DNA from: SAR324 cluster bacterium
Lineage (GTDB): Bacteria; SAR324; NAC60-12
Direction: 5' to 3'
NCBI GenBank assembly: GCA_028281495.1
Contig: JANQJU010000051.1
Coordinates: 124,001-188,000 of the forward strand
Length of the DNA stretch: 64,000 nucleotides
Part shown: one piece after another, positions 62,815 through 64,000 of the stretch
Layout: every line of letters begins with the position of its first letter
How positions within the stretch are numbered: position 1 is the first letter of the stretch
The notes under the pieces: generated by a model
The model's input: the letters and a program-made list of their open reading frames with translations, nothing else
Told to the model about the DNA's origin: nothing
Database searches by the model: none
Position numbers and translations under genes: made by a program

Positions 62815-63801
62815 TTATTCACGAATGTCTTCGAAGTTCGCTCCCTCATCGCGATTCGCTTCTTTAATATTCGATTTGCGTAAGGTGGCTCGTTTGAAGT
62901 TGGCTTTACGAATATCGGCTTTACGGAAATTACTTTTGGTGAGGTTTGCATCCTTAAAATTTACCTCACGTGCGTCGGTTTTGGTGAAGTCAGCCTGAGA
63001 GCACTTCGCACGAGTGAAAGAAGCGTCTTCTAATTTAGCGTGAGAGAAATCGGTTTTATGGCAGTCTGCATCGTTGAATTTTGCGTTTTTCAACATCGCT
63101 CTTTTGAAAGAAACTCCGCTGATGTTAGCACGCTCAAAGTTAGCTCCACCCAAGTTTTTGTCCGTGAAATTGCAGTGACGTAAATCTTTTCCTGCTCCTG
63201 GTTCACAGTCAGGGGCTGCGGCAACCGGCACCGTGGTGGTTGGAGCAGCGGTCGTAGGAGGAACCGTAGTTGTTGCGGCTACTGTAGTATTCTGGGCAAC
63301 CGTAGCGGCTGGATTCAAAATTTCCAGAACTTCAGGCACAGGAATGAGCACCCAATATTCGGAACCAGAACGCGGTGTTGCATTGCGATCTCCATCGGTA
63401 TTGTTCACAAAATTATTTTTATAATTCCCCACAACCTTAGTGGTGCCATCTTGATTTCGTTCAAAAAGCTCTAAAAAACGCAACTGAGTGGCGTCTTTTC
63501 CGTAGTGATGGATGCCTACCGAATGGTTTTTAAGTGCTGCTTCATCAATCAAAGTGATGCACTCTTCGTCGGTTGGATTGGTTTTCTCATGAATGGCTAC
63601 GATATTGGAACCAATCTTGAGCGGGGTCTGTTGTGGGTGTAAAACACGATCACGTCCTAAAACGAGAGCAATATCAAAATCCGGAGCGACTTCGCCTTGA
63701 GGCACTTCCCATTCCAAACACAGAGTGGTTGCTGCAAAACTGGCGGGTGCCCATAACAGGAAGCATAGAAAGGATAAAAGCAGCTTGTTTTTCAACAACA
63801 T
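62815..63801 (-). CDS. Exported pentapeptide-repeat protein
   Basis: A 328-residue secreted protein. A signal peptide (LLLSFLCFLLWAPASFA) is followed by an N-terminal domain of about 140 residues (CLEWEVPQGEVAPDFDIALV...YWVLIPVPEV) that I do not recognise, then a Thr/Pro/Ala linker (TTVAATTTVPPTTAAPTT), then over twenty pentapeptides of the A(N/D)(F/L)xx form (ANFERANISGVSFKRAMLKN) making a right-handed quadrilateral beta-helix. Most pentapeptide proteins, such as DNA-mimic Qnr, are cytosolic, so export is notable. AAGGAG precedes the ATG. It converges with the DUF4380 gene across a large inverted repeat. The ligand is unknown. Confidence 0.88.
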   Translation of the reverse strand: MLLKNKLLLSFLCFLLWAPASFAATTLCLEWEVPQGEVAPDFDIALVLGRDRVLHPQQTPLKIGSNIVAIHEKTNPTDEECITLIDEAALKNHSVGIHHYGKDATQLRFLELFERNQDGTTKVVGNYKNNFVNNTDGDRNATPRSGSEYWVLIPVPEVLEILNPAATVAQNTTVAATTTVPPTTAAPTTTVPVAAAPDCEPGAGKDLRHCNFTDKNLGGANFERANISGVSFKRAMLKNAKFNDADCHKTDFSHAKLEDASFTRAKCSQADFTKTDAREVNFKDANLTKSNFRKADIRKANFKRATLRKSNIKEANRDEGANFEDIRE

Positions 63802-63982
63802 AGTATCTCCTTCGAAGATGAAAAATGATTGGGGGATTTGCTTAAAATAAACTTAAATTGGTAGGCAAAAATAAATGACTTGTCAAGCAGAATAGTATTG
63901 ACTAAATCTTCTTATGCATTCCCTACCGACTACATATTATACTTCTAAAAATTGAGTATTCAAGGTGATTGAAAGGAAAAAA

Positions 63983-64000
63983 ATGGCTAAAAGAATTCTT
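63983..64000 (+). CDS. Start of a further gene, cut by the window end
   Basis: ATG 63983 is preceded by GAAAGG nine bases upstream and opens MAKRIL before the window ends. Six codons do not identify it; the MxKRIL start is compatible with many proteins, including response regulators. Spacer 63802-63982 upstream is AT-rich with TTATACT near 63935. Confidence 0.4.

Noticed and set aside
1..64000. tRNA, rRNA, insertion sequences, integrases or phage genes
   Set aside because: Spacers were read for cloverleaf-like sequences with CCA ends, terminal inverted repeats and transposase motifs; none was convincing.

Overview
This window is chromosomal sequence of a Gram-negative bacterium. The evidence for that is exported and lipidated proteins, a bacterial alpha-2-macroglobulin, a periplasm-facing c-type cytochrome and Sec signal peptides. 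No rRNA, tRNA, CRISPR, phage or transposase gene was found. A TIGR02147/DUF4423 regulator, a bactofilin and a secreted SpvB/Rhs giant hint at a delta-proteobacterial, Bdellovibrionota or SAR324-like lineage. That placement is inference from family distribution, not a phylogeny.

Layout. 1-2.0 kb: 3' part of a hybrid histidine kinase. 2.0-9.0 kb (minus): a DUF4157 metallopeptidase-like protein, a membrane cytochrome/flavin reductase fusion, an aminotransferase, a TlpA-type thioredoxin and an exported DJ-1-like protein. A divergent LysR regulator follows, preceded by a 14-codon upstream ORF. 10.3-14.4 kb: a VOC protein, a DUF218 protein and a large alpha/beta hydrolase. 14.7-20.5 kb: a small acidic protein, gyrA with a repeat-encoded acidic tail, an AAA ATPase with a nuclease-like C-terminus, and a short-chain dehydrogenase. 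20.5-28.0 kb (minus): alpha-2-macroglobulin, a polytopic membrane protein and a LacI regulator with a textbook operator. 28.1-32.6 kb (minus): two CorA paralogues, a ferredoxin-tailed aldo/keto reductase and a double-hotdog thioesterase. 32.8-37.8 kb: hisE, an Old Yellow Enzyme homologue without its usual histidines, a siroheme sulfite/nitrite reductase with an added helical domain and a small partner, a structured leader, and a tandem STAS protein.

37.9-46.1 kb: a secreted SpvB/FG-GAP/YD-repeat protein of about 2,660 residues ending in an HExxH domain. Beside its 3' end lies a displaced C-terminal remnant carrying a homologous tail. 46.4-49.1 kb: a three-gene DegT aminotransferase, GNAT and TauD-like dioxygenase cluster. 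49.3-57.7 kb: RidA, an unrecognised 487-residue protein, bactofilin with a small exported protein, a degenerate diacylglycerol-kinase-like protein with coaE, then lysC, nth and a CheX fusion. 58-64 kb: a small membrane protein, the TIGR02147 regulator with a strong promoter and a following lipoprotein, a mutarotase-fold protein, an exported pentapeptide-repeat protein, and the start of one more gene.

Short tandem duplications, 6 to 38 bp in period, recur across the window in genes and spacers. The strongest candidate for something new is the Rhs/Tc-like locus, whose variable C-terminus appears flanked by homology on both sides. Next are the DUF4157 protein with a possible His/Cys dyad, the transmembrane cytochrome-reductase fusion and the regulator/lipoprotein pair.
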